A DNA stretch of 64,000 nt from positions 186,001-250,000 of the forward strand of contig NZ_FUYN01000001.1 in the NCBI RefSeq assembly GCF_900168025.1, given 5' to 3'. This stretch comes from Acetoanaerobium noterae. GTDB taxonomy: Bacteria; Bacillota; Clostridia; Peptostreptococcales; Filifactoraceae. Positions within the stretch are counted from its first letter, which is position 1. The number at the start of each line of letters is the position of its first letter. The notes under the pieces were generated by a model. That model saw only the letters and a program-made list of their open reading frames with translations, was not told where the DNA came from and ran no database searches. Below, piece by piece: positions 7,603 to 17,973 of this stretch. The translations under genes were made by a program, and so were the position numbers.

Positions 7603-7623
7603 GCCGAAAGCAAGGCTTTCGGC
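7603..7623 (-). terminator. Terminator between the 230-aa membrane protein gene and rlmD
   Basis: 9-bp perfect stem (GCCGAAAGC with GCTTTCGGC) and 3-nt loop. On the minus strand it is followed by TTTATATAT, a modest U-tract. Confidence 0.7.
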
Positions 7624-7642
7624 CATATTATTCAATATTTAA

Positions 7643-8335
7643 CTATACAAAAAGATGCTTTGCTTTATAACCTTTATATGCCATAACTATACTACTTATT
7701 ACAAGTATCACACCAAGAATAGGTGGAACTACTGTAAGTGCTGTAGCAAAGCCTTGGCTTCTTCCAGTTTGAGCCATATTATTGGCTATAGCAGTAGCCA
7801 TGTTTCCCATGACATATAGTCCATTTTTTGCCCATACGGTTCCTGTCATGAATCCAATAGGAGCAACTGATAGACTCATATAAAATCCATTAACGCTTCT
7901 AGCTTTTAATCCTCTTGAGCCTAAGAATATAGGAACAAAGAAAAGTGCTGGCAGTACAAATCCAAACCACTGTGGAGAGAGTACTAAAAATAAAATTGAT
8001 GTAAATAAAAACCATCTTTGGTATACATTTACCCAGCCTACTTCATTTCTTAAATCCCCTAGAGCGGCATTAAGATATCTGATATAGTATTCCACTTGAT
8101 CTTTAACTTCTTTTGCATTGGCAGTGGCTGAAAATTTATTATTTAGTTCTTTTCCTTTTTTAACTAAAGAATTATAAACCTCTAATAAATTATCTGGTAC
8201 CTCAAGTTTTTTGTATTCATTTTTAATGTTTTCCAACAGATTATAGAATTTATCTTTTTTATTACCTAATTGAGGGTATTTTTGAATCCTATTCTGAAGT
8301 GAATCAATTACAATTACGATGTCTTTCGTACTCAC
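7643..8335 (-). CDS. Uncharacterised membrane protein with helical cytosolic N-terminus (230 aa)
   Basis: Not recognised. Residues 1-105 are hydrophilic and strongly helical, rich in Lys/Asn/Glu. The rest holds hydrophobic segments at about 108-142 (one long or two short), 153-170 and 198-218, so it is an integral membrane protein with three or four spans. No signal peptide and no catalytic motif. The ATG at 8335 follows GGGGGAG closely. It stands alone between two terminators: 8474-8502 upstream, closing the MetPS operon, and 7603-7623 downstream. No function is proposed. Confidence 0.75.
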   Translation of the reverse strand: MSTKDIVIVIDSLQNRIQKYPQLGNKKDKFYNLLENIKNEYKKLEVPDNLLEVYNSLVKKGKELNNKFSATANAKEVKDQVEYYIRYLNAALGDLRNEVGWVNVYQRWFLFTSILFLVLSPQWFGFVLPALFFVPIFLGSRGLKARSVNGFYMSLSVAPIGFMTGTVWAKNGLYVMGNMATAIANNMAQTGRSQGFATALTVVPPILGVILVISSIVMAYKGYKAKHLFV

Positions 8336-8473
8336 AAAACTCCCCCTTGCATAAATTTATTCTTAACTTATAATACCATATGAAATAATTATTGACTATT
8401 TTATTATATTTTTTTAAGTATAATCTGCTTAAAATAAATATTATCAAGCACTATTTCTAAGTAAAGATATAAT

Positions 8474-8502
8474 CAAAGGCTCTCGCAATGCGAAAGCCTT
8501 TG
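8474..8502 (-). terminator. Terminator after metPS
   Basis: Hairpin with arms CAAAGGCT...TCGC and GCGA...AGCCTTTG around a short AAT loop, 19 nt beyond the metS stop. The T-tract on the minus strand is weak. Confidence 0.6.
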
Positions 8503-8520
8503 AAAAATCATAAATTAGAT

Positions 8521-8631
8521 TTATTGCTTTTTCTTTTTTTCAGCGTTTAGTATCGCTCTAAGGCTAATTCCAGCAACAGAAAATACTATAGCCCAAGTTA
8601 TTACTAAAAATCCTAAAGCTGCACCTGTCAT
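8521..8631 (-). CDS. metS: MetS family small subunit of an NSS transporter (36 aa)
   Basis: A 36-aa single-span membrane peptide: MTGAALGFLVITWAIVF, a short hydrophobic stretch, then a Lys-rich tail (NAEKKKKQ). A perfect SD (AGGAGG, 8639-8644) lies 7 nt before the ATG. It starts 14 nt after the stop of the large symporter gene. This is the signature of MetS, which in the corynebacterial MetPS system is required with MetP for sodium-dependent methionine and alanine uptake. It is short enough to be missed by usual gene calling. Confidence 0.88.
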   Translation of the reverse strand: MTGAALGFLVITWAIVFSVAGISLRAILNAEKKKKQ

Positions 8632-8645
8632 GTAATCGCCTCCTA

Positions 8646-10229
8646 TTATACTCTAATACTTACAACGTTTTCTTCAATTTCCTTACCATATTTGTTCTTG
8701 ATTGATTTGTAAGACTGCATAGCTCCAGCTGCAACAACAACTAGAATAACTAATCTTGCTGCGTTAACCCAAGGAATAAGAACCGGAGTACCTGCTACAA
8801 AGTCAGGAACAAATTTAAAGTATCCAGCTTTAATATAGTCTAGTGTCGAGAAAACTAAAACTATTACTAATGCTGCTGGAGTAAGTCCTCTCATGAATAC
8901 TGTGTAGAACCACTTAGGCATTTGCCAGATTCCACCTTTGTTGATTTCTGTAAGAGCTTTTTCTCCCATAAGGAATGCAACCACTATGATTTCTATTAAT
9001 CCTAGAACTAGAAGAAGGTATGAACCTACCCAGTTATCTATTTCTGTAAAGTAAGCTAGGTCAGCAGTCTTATTGATAATTTGCTCAAGACCAACTGGTA
9101 ATCCTACTACAACATAAGCCGCAAATATTATCCAAGCTGCAGTTTTTCTCGGAATTCCTAAGTCTTCCTCAACTAGAGCTGTTAGATAGTTGTACATTGC
9201 GATAGCTGATGTAAATCCAGCGAAGAATAGTAGCAAGAACCATAATCCTCCAAAGAACTGACCTCCAGCCATAGTTCTAAATACGTTAGGAAGTGCTATA
9301 AATGATAATCCAACTCCTGCTCCTATACCATCTGGTCCAAGGAAAGCATAAGCTATAGGAATAACTATAGATCCACCAAGAACGATTTCCGCAAACTCAT
9401 TTAATGAAATTGTAGCTATAGAAGAAACAACAACGTCATCATCTGGTTTTAAGTATGAAGCATAGTTACAAATAATACCCATACCAATTGATAATGTGAA
9501 GAATATCTGTCCTGCTGCTGCAAGAGCTGATCTCCAAGTAAGTGTACTAAAATCTGGATTCCAGATAAAGTTTAGACCCTTTAGTGAGCTCCACTCAGGG
9601 TTAACTGGAGAACCAATAGTAAGAGATCTAATAGCTAGTACTATACCAAATACATAAAGTACTGGCATCATTAACTTCGCCCAAGCCTCGATACCTTTTT
9701 CTACTCCACGCATAACTGCAAATGATAAACCAACAAGTGCAATTATCCAGAAAGTAAATACCATTTTAGGATCCTGGATATAACCTACAAAGAAATCTGC
9801 TGTAGATTGGCTTTGATCCATGTATGCACCAGTAAATGATGATACCGCAAATCCTAGTGTCCATCCGATAAGATGGTTGTAATATGAATTAACAAGTAAT
9901 GTAACTGCAAATGCTAGACCTCCAGCAATTGCTCCAAGTATAAGTGCTGTTTTTGGCTTTGCGCCTTCTCTTGCTTGTAAGTACACCATAGGTCCAAGTG
10001 TACCATGTCCGTATTTACCACCATATCTACCTAAGTTCCACTCACTAAGCATTAGCGGAAGTCCAAGGATAATAAGTGCTGCAAAGTATGGAAGCATAAA
10101 TGCTCCTCCACCATTGCTTGCTGCTTGATAAGGGAATCTCCAGAAGTTACCTAATCCTACAGCATTACCTGCCATGGCAAGAATAAGTCCTATTTTGGAT
10201 CCCCAACTGCCTCTTGTGTTTTCTGCCAT
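8646..10229 (-). CDS. metP: Sodium-dependent amino-acid symporter, NSS/SNF family (MetP-like)
   Basis: A 527-aa LeuT-fold symporter with about 11-12 membrane spans. The first helix carries the NSS signature GNAVGLGNFWRFPY (about 21-34), whose unwound middle binds Na+ and substrate, followed by SNGGGAF. The coupled downstream metS points to the MetPS type (methionine/alanine), though substrate range varies across NSS proteins. SD AGGAGG precedes ATG. Its own promoter is at 10294-10322 and the transcript probably ends at 8474-8502. No SAM riboswitch or T-box is seen upstream, unlike the metNIQ operon in this same window. Confidence 0.9.
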   Translation of the reverse strand: MAENTRGSWGSKIGLILAMAGNAVGLGNFWRFPYQAASNGGGAFMLPYFAALIILGLPLMLSEWNLGRYGGKYGHGTLGPMVYLQAREGAKPKTALILGAIAGGLAFAVTLLVNSYYNHLIGWTLGFAVSSFTGAYMDQSQSTADFFVGYIQDPKMVFTFWIIALVGLSFAVMRGVEKGIEAWAKLMMPVLYVFGIVLAIRSLTIGSPVNPEWSSLKGLNFIWNPDFSTLTWRSALAAAGQIFFTLSIGMGIICNYASYLKPDDDVVVSSIATISLNEFAEIVLGGSIVIPIAYAFLGPDGIGAGVGLSFIALPNVFRTMAGGQFFGGLWFLLLFFAGFTSAIAMYNYLTALVEEDLGIPRKTAAWIIFAAYVVVGLPVGLEQIINKTADLAYFTEIDNWVGSYLLLVLGLIEIIVVAFLMGEKALTEINKGGIWQMPKWFYTVFMRGLTPAALVIVLVFSTLDYIKAGYFKFVPDFVAGTPVLIPWVNAARLVILVVVAAGAMQSYKSIKNKYGKEIEENVVSIRV

Positions 10230-10293
10230 TATTCCATTCCTCCTTTTTATTGAATATTCTGTATACTCTGAAATATATCATAGTATATCCCTT

Positions 10294-10322
10294 ATTATAA
10301 TACCTTTGCATAATCTAATCAA
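10294..10322 (-). promoter_or_regulatory. Promoter of metPS
   Basis: On the minus strand, TTGATT (10317-10322) and TATAAT (10294-10299) with 17-nt spacing, about 65 nt upstream of the metP start. The remaining intergenic DNA up to 10433 shows nothing else. Confidence 0.65.
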
Positions 10323-10433
10323 TTAATTTTTTGATAATTCTAAAGGTTCTTAATAATAAATATTAATCAGATATATAAGTTTTCTTGTATATTCATAATT
10401 TAAAGGCAAATGAGAAAAATGAAATTTGTTTGT

Positions 10434-11438
10434 TTATAATTTGTCAAATTCAGTAGATACCTTAACCATCATGTCAGATATCGATAATCCATATGGACAT
10501 CTAGGCTCACATTCTTTACAGTGTATACAATCTGATGCATTTTTATCAGATGATTTGTATCTATCTACTGCCCAAGTCTCCAAATCATATCTTTTTAGAT
10601 AGCCTTCAAGAAGAAATTGCATAGGTATATTTATTCCTACTGTGCACGGCATGCAGTAGCCACATCTTCTGCAGAATTTATCTCCCATATTTTCCTTTAA
10701 GTATTTGATATCCGCTAGCTCTTTCTCTGATAGAGGGGAATCATCTTCGACAGCACTTTGGTTTACTTTTATTTCTTTTTCGTCTGCCATACCAGGAATA
10801 AGTACATCTAAGAAGTCTAGCTTTGTTAGGTACCTAAGCGCTAGTCTTGCGTCCTCTAGCGCTCCTCCAGCAAGTGGCTTCATAACAATAGTTCCCATGC
10901 CCTTTGCTTTGGCTTTTCTAAATACTTGCGCTCCTTGATTTTCAACTATATTAAAAGGAAATTGAACTGTAGCAAATTCGTCTGTATCTATTGCCCTGTC
11001 AAGCACACTCACGCTATGACTAGTTATTCCTATTTCTTTAATTAACCCTTGCTCCTTCGCCTCTTTGAGAGCTCTTAATGCTCCATTTTCAGAAAATACA
11101 AGCTCAAAATCAGCTTCTCCTAGATTATGAATTTGGTATAAATCTATATAGCTTCTTTTCAATCTATCTAGTGAGCCCAAGATATCTTTTTTCATGGCTT
11201 CATATGTTCTTGCCATGCTCTTGGTTGCAAGATAAAAGCTATGAGGATTTTCTTTTAAAGCTTCTCCTATGTATTCTTCGCTTACTGTGTATCCTACTGC
11301 TGTATCAATGAAATTGATTCCAGATTTTTTAGCTTGATTTATTATTTGTTTGCACTCTGAAATATCTACTCTTTGTATAGGAATTCCACCAAATCCCAGT
11401 TTATTTATCGTCATATGTGTTTTGCCCAATCTAAACAT
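10434..11438 (-). CDS. Aldo/keto reductase with C-terminal 4Fe-4S ferredoxin domain
   Basis: 334 aa. The N-terminal TIM-barrel shows the aldo/keto reductase tetrad: Asp45 and Tyr50 (FIDTAVGY), Lys73 (LATKS) and His104 (YQIHN). The C-terminal 70 residues hold two cysteine clusters, CRRCGYCMPC and CIHCKECEPRCPYG, able to bind Fe-S centres. Such predicted oxidoreductases are frequent in anaerobes; an electron route from ferredoxin-type clusters to the barrel is inferred. Substrate unknown. Single-gene unit: the pyk terminator is upstream and a gene-free stretch with the metPS promoter is downstream. SD GGGGG before ATG. Confidence 0.9.
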   Translation of the reverse strand: MFRLGKTHMTINKLGFGGIPIQRVDISECKQIINQAKKSGINFIDTAVGYTVSEEYIGEALKENPHSFYLATKSMARTYEAMKKDILGSLDRLKRSYIDLYQIHNLGEADFELVFSENGALRALKEAKEQGLIKEIGITSHSVSVLDRAIDTDEFATVQFPFNIVENQGAQVFRKAKAKGMGTIVMKPLAGGALEDARLALRYLTKLDFLDVLIPGMADEKEIKVNQSAVEDDSPLSEKELADIKYLKENMGDKFCRRCGYCMPCTVGINIPMQFLLEGYLKRYDLETWAVDRYKSSDKNASDCIHCKECEPRCPYGLSISDMMVKVSTEFDKL

Positions 11439-11480
11439 TCTAATAGCCCCCTTTTGTTAGTCTTAATTATATTATACAAA

Positions 11481-11503
11481 AAAACTGCCCATTGGACAGT
11501 TTT
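11481..11503 (-). terminator. Terminator after pyk
   Basis: 10-bp stem with one G-T pair (arms AAAACTGTCC and GGGCAGTTTT on the minus strand), loop AAT, then T7. It closes the pfkA-pyk transcript. Confidence 0.85.
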
Positions 11504-11544
11504 TTATAATACATATATTAGTCATCATAATTGAGAAAATTTTT

Positions 11545-13296
11545 CTATAGCATTTTCACTTCGCCTTTATATACTAATCCGCTTTGAGCATCTATAGTTA
11601 TAGTTTCATTATCTTCTATTAGCTTTAAAGCATTTGTGGCAGATACTATTACAGGTATTCCTAGGCTCACTCCAACTACAGCAGCATGGCTAGTAAGACC
11701 GCCTTCTTCTGTAATAATTGCAGATGCCTTGTTTATTATATTCATCATATCTTTATCTGTACTAGATGCTACTATAATATCACCTTGTTCTATTTCCATA
11801 TTAGAATCTGTAATAAGTCTAGCTCTACCAGAAATATTTGTAGTTCCAACACCTACGCCTCTTATAAGTATTTCAGAAGCAATATGGACATTGATTAGGT
11901 TTGTTGTCCCTGCTATTCCTACTGGAACACCAGCAGTTATTACCACAAGGTCTCCAGATGAGATATAATCCATATCTAAAGCACTTTGAACTGATTTTTC
12001 GAATACATCATCTGTAGACATTCCTTTTTCAGTAAGTAGAGGATACACCCCCCAAACAAGACCCATTTGTCTCATAACCATTTCAGAGTTTGTCGCTGCA
12101 ATTATTGGAGCAGATGGTCTATAGCTAGATACCATTCTAGCAGTGTAGCCAGAAGCTGTAGCTGATATAATTGCACTTGCTTTTAAGTCAATAGCTGTCG
12201 TACAAGTTGCATGACTGATGGCGTTTGTAATGTTTAGCTGACGAAGCTTAACTTTAGTTTTTAGTAATTCTTCATAGTCCAAGGTTTGCTCTGCCCTTAT
12301 AGCTATAGACGCCATAGTCTTAACAGATTCAAGTGGATATTTTCCAGCTGCTGTTTCGCCTGACAGCATGATAGCATCTGTACCATCAAATATAGCATTA
12401 GCAACATCTGTAACCTCTGCTCTTGTAGGTCTTGGATTTCTTATCATTGAATCTAACATTTGAGTAGCTGTTATTACTGGCTTTCCAAGTATATTACATT
12501 TTTTGATTAACTCTTTTTGAACTATAGGAATATCCTCTGTAGGGATTTCAACTCCCAAGTCACCTCTTGCAACCATCAAGCCATCAGAAACCTCTAATAT
12601 TTCGTCTATGTTGTCTACGCCTTCTTGGTTTTCTATCTTTGAAATAATCTGTATATTAGTAGCATTATTTTCTTCTAGGATTTCTCTTATCGCTAACACG
12701 TCAGATGCTTTACGTACAAATGATGCCGCAATAAAATCAATTCCTTGCTCAATACCAAATTCTATGTCTTTTTTATCTTTTGGAGTTATTGCAGGAAGAT
12801 TTATTTTTACATTAGGTACGTTTACGCCTTTATTGTCTTTGATAGTGCCAGCATTTTGAACTATGCATAGTATCTCTTGTCCTTTGATTTCTTTTACCGC
12901 AAGACCTACTAGACCATCGTCTATAAGAATTTGGTTGCCAGGCTTTACATCGTTAACTAGTTCTTTATATGAAACTGTACACTTTGTTTCATCGCCTAAA
13001 ACCTCTTCCATAGTAATGATGAAGTTTTGTCCTTCTACTAGATTTACTTCTGGAGATGAAAATTTACCTGTTCTAATTTCAGGGCCTTTAGTATCAAGCA
13101 GTATTGCAATTGGCAGATTCATTTCATTTCTAGCTGCTTTTATGTTATCTATTCTCTTTCCATGCTCTTCATAATTACCGTGAGAGAAATTAAGTCTACA
13201 TACATTTAGGCCGCTTTTTATAAGCTCCTTAAGCGTATCAATGCTTTCACTAGCTGGTCCTATAGTGCATACTATTTTTGTTTTTTTATTGAACAT
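11545..13296 (-). CDS. pyk: Pyruvate kinase with C-terminal PEP-utiliser domain
   Basis: Converts PEP and ADP to pyruvate and ATP, the last step of glycolysis. 583 aa, about 110 longer than the short type. The N-terminal barrel begins KTKIVCTIGPASES and carries SFVRKASDV, SKIENQEG and MVARGDLGVEIP. The C-terminal extension (about 480-583) contains TEEGGLTSHAAVVG, the mobile phosphohistidine-like motif of PEP-utilising enzymes, as in Bacillus-type kinases. It lies 22 nt after pfkA. SD GGAG before ATG. Confidence 0.97.
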   Translation of the reverse strand: MFNKKTKIVCTIGPASESIDTLKELIKSGLNVCRLNFSHGNYEEHGKRIDNIKAARNEMNLPIAILLDTKGPEIRTGKFSSPEVNLVEGQNFIITMEEVLGDETKCTVSYKELVNDVKPGNQILIDDGLVGLAVKEIKGQEILCIVQNAGTIKDNKGVNVPNVKINLPAITPKDKKDIEFGIEQGIDFIAASFVRKASDVLAIREILEENNATNIQIISKIENQEGVDNIDEILEVSDGLMVARGDLGVEIPTEDIPIVQKELIKKCNILGKPVITATQMLDSMIRNPRPTRAEVTDVANAIFDGTDAIMLSGETAAGKYPLESVKTMASIAIRAEQTLDYEELLKTKVKLRQLNITNAISHATCTTAIDLKASAIISATASGYTARMVSSYRPSAPIIAATNSEMVMRQMGLVWGVYPLLTEKGMSTDDVFEKSVQSALDMDYISSGDLVVITAGVPVGIAGTTNLINVHIASEILIRGVGVGTTNISGRARLITDSNMEIEQGDIIVASSTDKDMMNIINKASAIITEEGGLTSHAAVVGVSLGIPVIVSATNALKLIEDNETITIDAQSGLVYKGEVKML

Positions 13297-13318
13297 ACTA
13301 TCACTCCTTTTATTTTTT

Positions 13319-14329
<1,011 letters not shown>

Positions 14330-14353
14330 TCATCCCACTATATATAAAAATAT

Positions 14354-14374
14354 ATGGCAGGTGGCCCCTACCAT
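14354..14374 (-). terminator. Hairpin between dnaE and pfkA, possible terminator or attenuator
   Basis: 8-bp stem with one wobble pair (arms ATGGTAGG and CCTGCCAT on the minus strand), 5-nt loop, then the T-rich ATATATTTTTATA. It could separate the polymerase gene from the glycolytic pair. Confidence 0.5.
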
Positions 14375-14427
14375 TTTTTAATATTATATCAGATAAGGGC
14401 CGTTATTCATAGTGCTTGATTTTATTT

Positions 14428-17400
14428 TTACTTTATCTTAATATTCTCTTCACCTATTATATCTGCTAACTCTTCGAGCAATTCCTCGCATAATTCTACA
14501 GCTTCTATTTTTTGAGGAGCAAATACTTTTTTTGATTTGCTGTCAAAATAATAAATATAGGTGTTTCCAGGATATTGATTTATTACTTTTTTTATTTCTT
14601 TTAGCAAGTCTTTGTCCTCAATATTATTTACCCTTAAATATAGAGAATTATCCATTTGATTTGAAAGAGATTCAATTTTTTCTGCAATTATTTTTGGTTC
14701 TTCGTCTTCCTTTAAGGATAATCTTCCGTGAACTAGGATTGCTACATCTTCTTGCAAAAGAGAAGACTCTTTAAGAAAAATTTTGGGAAACACTATTATT
14801 TCCACTGTTCCGTATATGTCCTCTAGGGTTAAAAAAGCCATCATGTCTTTATTCTTAGTCGATTTTATGCTTTTCTTATTTATTACTCCACCAATTTTTA
14901 CGCTCATATTGTCTTTGAATTGGTTTTCAATGTAATTATCTTTCATTTCTCTTAGCGTCAAGGTTGTTGTAGTTGTTATTCTAGATAGCATATCCTTATA
15001 TTCATTAAGTGGATGACCACTTAAGTAAAGTCCAAGTACTTCTTTTTCCATCTGAAGCTTTTCTTTATCATTAAACTCAGAAAGCTCTATAATTTTAGCT
15101 TTTACTTCATTTTGAAGCTGAGTATCAAAAAGAGAAACCTGTCCTTCTATATTATTTTTCCTTGAATTTGAAATACTAGAAAGGATTTTTTCATATCCAG
15201 CCATGATACTAGCTCTATTTGGTATCAGCTCATCAAAGGCTCCACATTTTATAAGGCTCTCAATGGTTCTTTTGTTTATATCCTTTTTATCTAGTCTTCT
15301 TGCAAAGTCATCAAAATCAATATATATGCCCTTTTCTTCTCTTTCAGCTACCAGATTTTCCACAAAATGTACTCCTACATTTTTTACTGCACATAGGCTA
15401 TATCTTATGTGGTTATTTTCAACTGCAAACTCTGTGAAGCTTTTGTTGACATCTGGCTTTAGGACTTCTATTTTTAGCCTTTCGCATTCTCTGATATACT
15501 CTACAACTTTATCTGTATTTCCCATGACACTCGTCATTATAGCCGCCATAAATTCAACAGGATAGTAAGCCTTTAAATATGCTGTTTCATAAGCAAGCAC
15601 AGCGTAAGCCGCTGCATGAGATTTATTAAAAGCATAATTTGCAAAATCTATCATATCATCAAATATTTTGTTGGCTATTTTTTCTGGAATCCCATTTCTT
15701 ACACATCCATTAATTTCTATATTTCCATTTTCGTCTTCTTTTCCATATACAAAATTACGTCTTTCTTCTTCCATGACATCCATTTTTTTCTTACTCATAG
15801 CTCTTCTAACTAGGTCTGACCTGCCATAGGAGTATCCAGCTAAATCTCTAACCACTTGCATAACCTGCTCTTGATATACTAATATTCCTCTAGTTACTTC
15901 CAATATAGGGCGTATTGATTCATGGTCGTAAACTACAGAATCAGGATTGTTTTTATTCTTTATATATAAAGGAATAGAATCCATTGGCCCTGGTCTGTAA
16001 AGCGAAATTCCAGCTACTATATCTTCGAAGGTCTCTGGCTTAAGCTCTTTCATAAACTGTCTCATGCCACTGCTTTCAAGCTGAAATACGCCTAGAGTAT
16101 CTCCAGACGAAAGAAGCTCATATACTGCCTTATCATCGTAATCGCTATTTGAAAAATCTATGGTTATATTTCTTGTTCTTAATATTATATCTATTGCCTT
16201 TTGGATAACTGTAAGAGTACGAAGCCCTAAAAAATCCATTTTAAGTAGCCCTAGTTCTTCTAGAGTGGTCATAGGAAACTGAGTAGTCACAGCGTTATCT
16301 TGAGTATATAAAGGTACATAGTGGTCTACCGGCTCCTTTGATATAACAACTCCTGCTGCGTGAGTAGAAGCATGTCTTGGCAAGCCCTCTACGTTTTTGG
16401 CTACATCTATAAGCTCTCTTGCTTTTTCATCTTCGTTGTATATTTTTCTTAGATTAGGATTTAAATCAAGCGCCTTTTCAATTGTCATGTTTAGGGCAAA
16501 AGGTATTTCCTTTGCTACTTTATCCACATCACTGTAGCTTATTCCCATAACTCTTCCTACATCTCGTATAGATGAACGAGCTCCAAGGGTTCCAAAGGTT
16601 ATGATTTGTGATACATGGTCGCTTCCATATTTTTCTCTTACATAATCAATTACTTTTTCTCTTTTTTCATAGCAAAAATCTATATCTATATCTGGCATCG
16701 AAACTCTCTCAGGGTTTAAAAAGCGTTCAAATAGCAAGCCATATTTTATTGGGTCTATATCAGTAATACCTAGAGTATAGGCTACAATTGAACCAGCCGC
16801 AGAGCCTCTACCTGGGCCTACCATTATATTGCTTCTTTTCGAAAAATCTATAAAATCCCAAACTATAAGGAAGTATTCAACATAACCCATATTTTCTATT
16901 ACATTAAGTTCAAAATCCAGTCTTTCTTGAAGCTTAGAATCTATGGTTTTATATCTATCTACGAGGCCATTTTGGCACAGCTGTCTAAGATACTCGCTAG
17001 GAGCTTTGTTTTCCGGTACGCTGTACTCAGGCAAATGAATAGTATTAAAATCAAAGTCCACATTACATCTATTGGCAATTTTCCAAGTATTTCTAAGTGC
17101 CTGCGCATCATCTGGAAACAGTTCATACATTTCTGATTGCGACTTAAAATAGAATTCATCTGTTTCAAATTCCATTTTATGCTCATCTGCTAAGGTTTTT
17201 CCAGTTTGGATACATAAGAGAATATCATGGGTTTTAGCATCGTCCTTATCCACATAATGCACATCATTGGTTGCTACTAGAGGTATCCCCGTGTCCTGTG
17301 AAAGCTTTCTAAGAAATATATTTACCTTTTTCTGCTCTCTTATTCCGTGGTCTTGAAGCTCTAGAAAAAAATTGTTTTCACCAAATATATCTCTGAGCAT

Positions 17401-17880
17401 AAGTGCAATTTCTTTCGCTTCTTTATATTGACCATTCATAAGCTTTTGCTGGATTTCTCCTGCTAGACAGGCCGATAGTCCAATTAATCCCTCTGAATGC
17501 TCCTTTAGTATTTTGTAGTCTATTCTAGGTTTATAATAAAAGCCCTCAACAAAACCCATAGATACTAGCTTTACTAGATTTCTATAGCCCTTTTCATTTT
17601 CTGCAAGAAGTATTAGATGCCCTGATTTTTTATCTATTCCTTCTTTGTCCTTATATGTTCTTGAGGCTGTATATACCTCACAGCCTATTATAGGCTTAAT
17701 TCCATTTGCCTTTGCTTTTTTATAAAAATCAATAACGCCAAACATAACTCCATGGTCTGTTATTGCTACAGCATCCATTGAGTAATCCTTGGCGCGTTGT
17801 ATTAGTTTATCAATTTTGGCAAATCCATCCAGCAAACTATACTGAGTATGAAGATGAAGATGCACAAATTTCTTATCCAT
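14428..17880 (-). CDS. dnaE: DNA polymerase III alpha subunit, DnaE type
   Basis: Replicative polymerase that in PolC-containing Firmicutes mainly extends primers on the lagging strand. 1150 aa. Order: PHP domain (HLHTQYSLLDG at about 8-18), palm with PDIDIDFCYEKRE (catalytic Asps, near 400), helix-hairpin-helix region, then an OB-fold near 970-1040. No DEDD exonuclease insert, unlike PolC. ATG 17880 is preferred over the ATG four codons upstream because GGTGG lies close before it. pfkA and pyk follow. Confidence 0.96.
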   Translation of the reverse strand: MDKKFVHLHLHTQYSLLDGFAKIDKLIQRAKDYSMDAVAITDHGVMFGVIDFYKKAKANGIKPIIGCEVYTASRTYKDKEGIDKKSGHLILLAENEKGYRNLVKLVSMGFVEGFYYKPRIDYKILKEHSEGLIGLSACLAGEIQQKLMNGQYKEAKEIALMLRDIFGENNFFLELQDHGIREQKKVNIFLRKLSQDTGIPLVATNDVHYVDKDDAKTHDILLCIQTGKTLADEHKMEFETDEFYFKSQSEMYELFPDDAQALRNTWKIANRCNVDFDFNTIHLPEYSVPENKAPSEYLRQLCQNGLVDRYKTIDSKLQERLDFELNVIENMGYVEYFLIVWDFIDFSKRSNIMVGPGRGSAAGSIVAYTLGITDIDPIKYGLLFERFLNPERVSMPDIDIDFCYEKREKVIDYVREKYGSDHVSQIITFGTLGARSSIRDVGRVMGISYSDVDKVAKEIPFALNMTIEKALDLNPNLRKIYNEDEKARELIDVAKNVEGLPRHASTHAAGVVISKEPVDHYVPLYTQDNAVTTQFPMTTLEELGLLKMDFLGLRTLTVIQKAIDIILRTRNITIDFSNSDYDDKAVYELLSSGDTLGVFQLESSGMRQFMKELKPETFEDIVAGISLYRPGPMDSIPLYIKNKNNPDSVVYDHESIRPILEVTRGILVYQEQVMQVVRDLAGYSYGRSDLVRRAMSKKKMDVMEEERRNFVYGKEDENGNIEINGCVRNGIPEKIANKIFDDMIDFANYAFNKSHAAAYAVLAYETAYLKAYYPVEFMAAIMTSVMGNTDKVVEYIRECERLKIEVLKPDVNKSFTEFAVENNHIRYSLCAVKNVGVHFVENLVAEREEKGIYIDFDDFARRLDKKDINKRTIESLIKCGAFDELIPNRASIMAGYEKILSSISNSRKNNIEGQVSLFDTQLQNEVKAKIIELSEFNDKEKLQMEKEVLGLYLSGHPLNEYKDMLSRITTTTTLTLREMKDNYIENQFKDNMSVKIGGVINKKSIKSTKNKDMMAFLTLEDIYGTVEIIVFPKIFLKESSLLQEDVAILVHGRLSLKEDEEPKIIAEKIESLSNQMDNSLYLRVNNIEDKDLLKEIKKVINQYPGNTYIYYFDSKSKKVFAPQKIEAVELCEELLEELADIIGEENIKIK

Positions 17881-17973
17881 AATTACCACCATCCAACACT
17901 ACTTTATAAGAATTCATTTTATGATTTCCTTTAACTCTATTGTAGCATAAAGATGATATATTTTTAAAATTTA

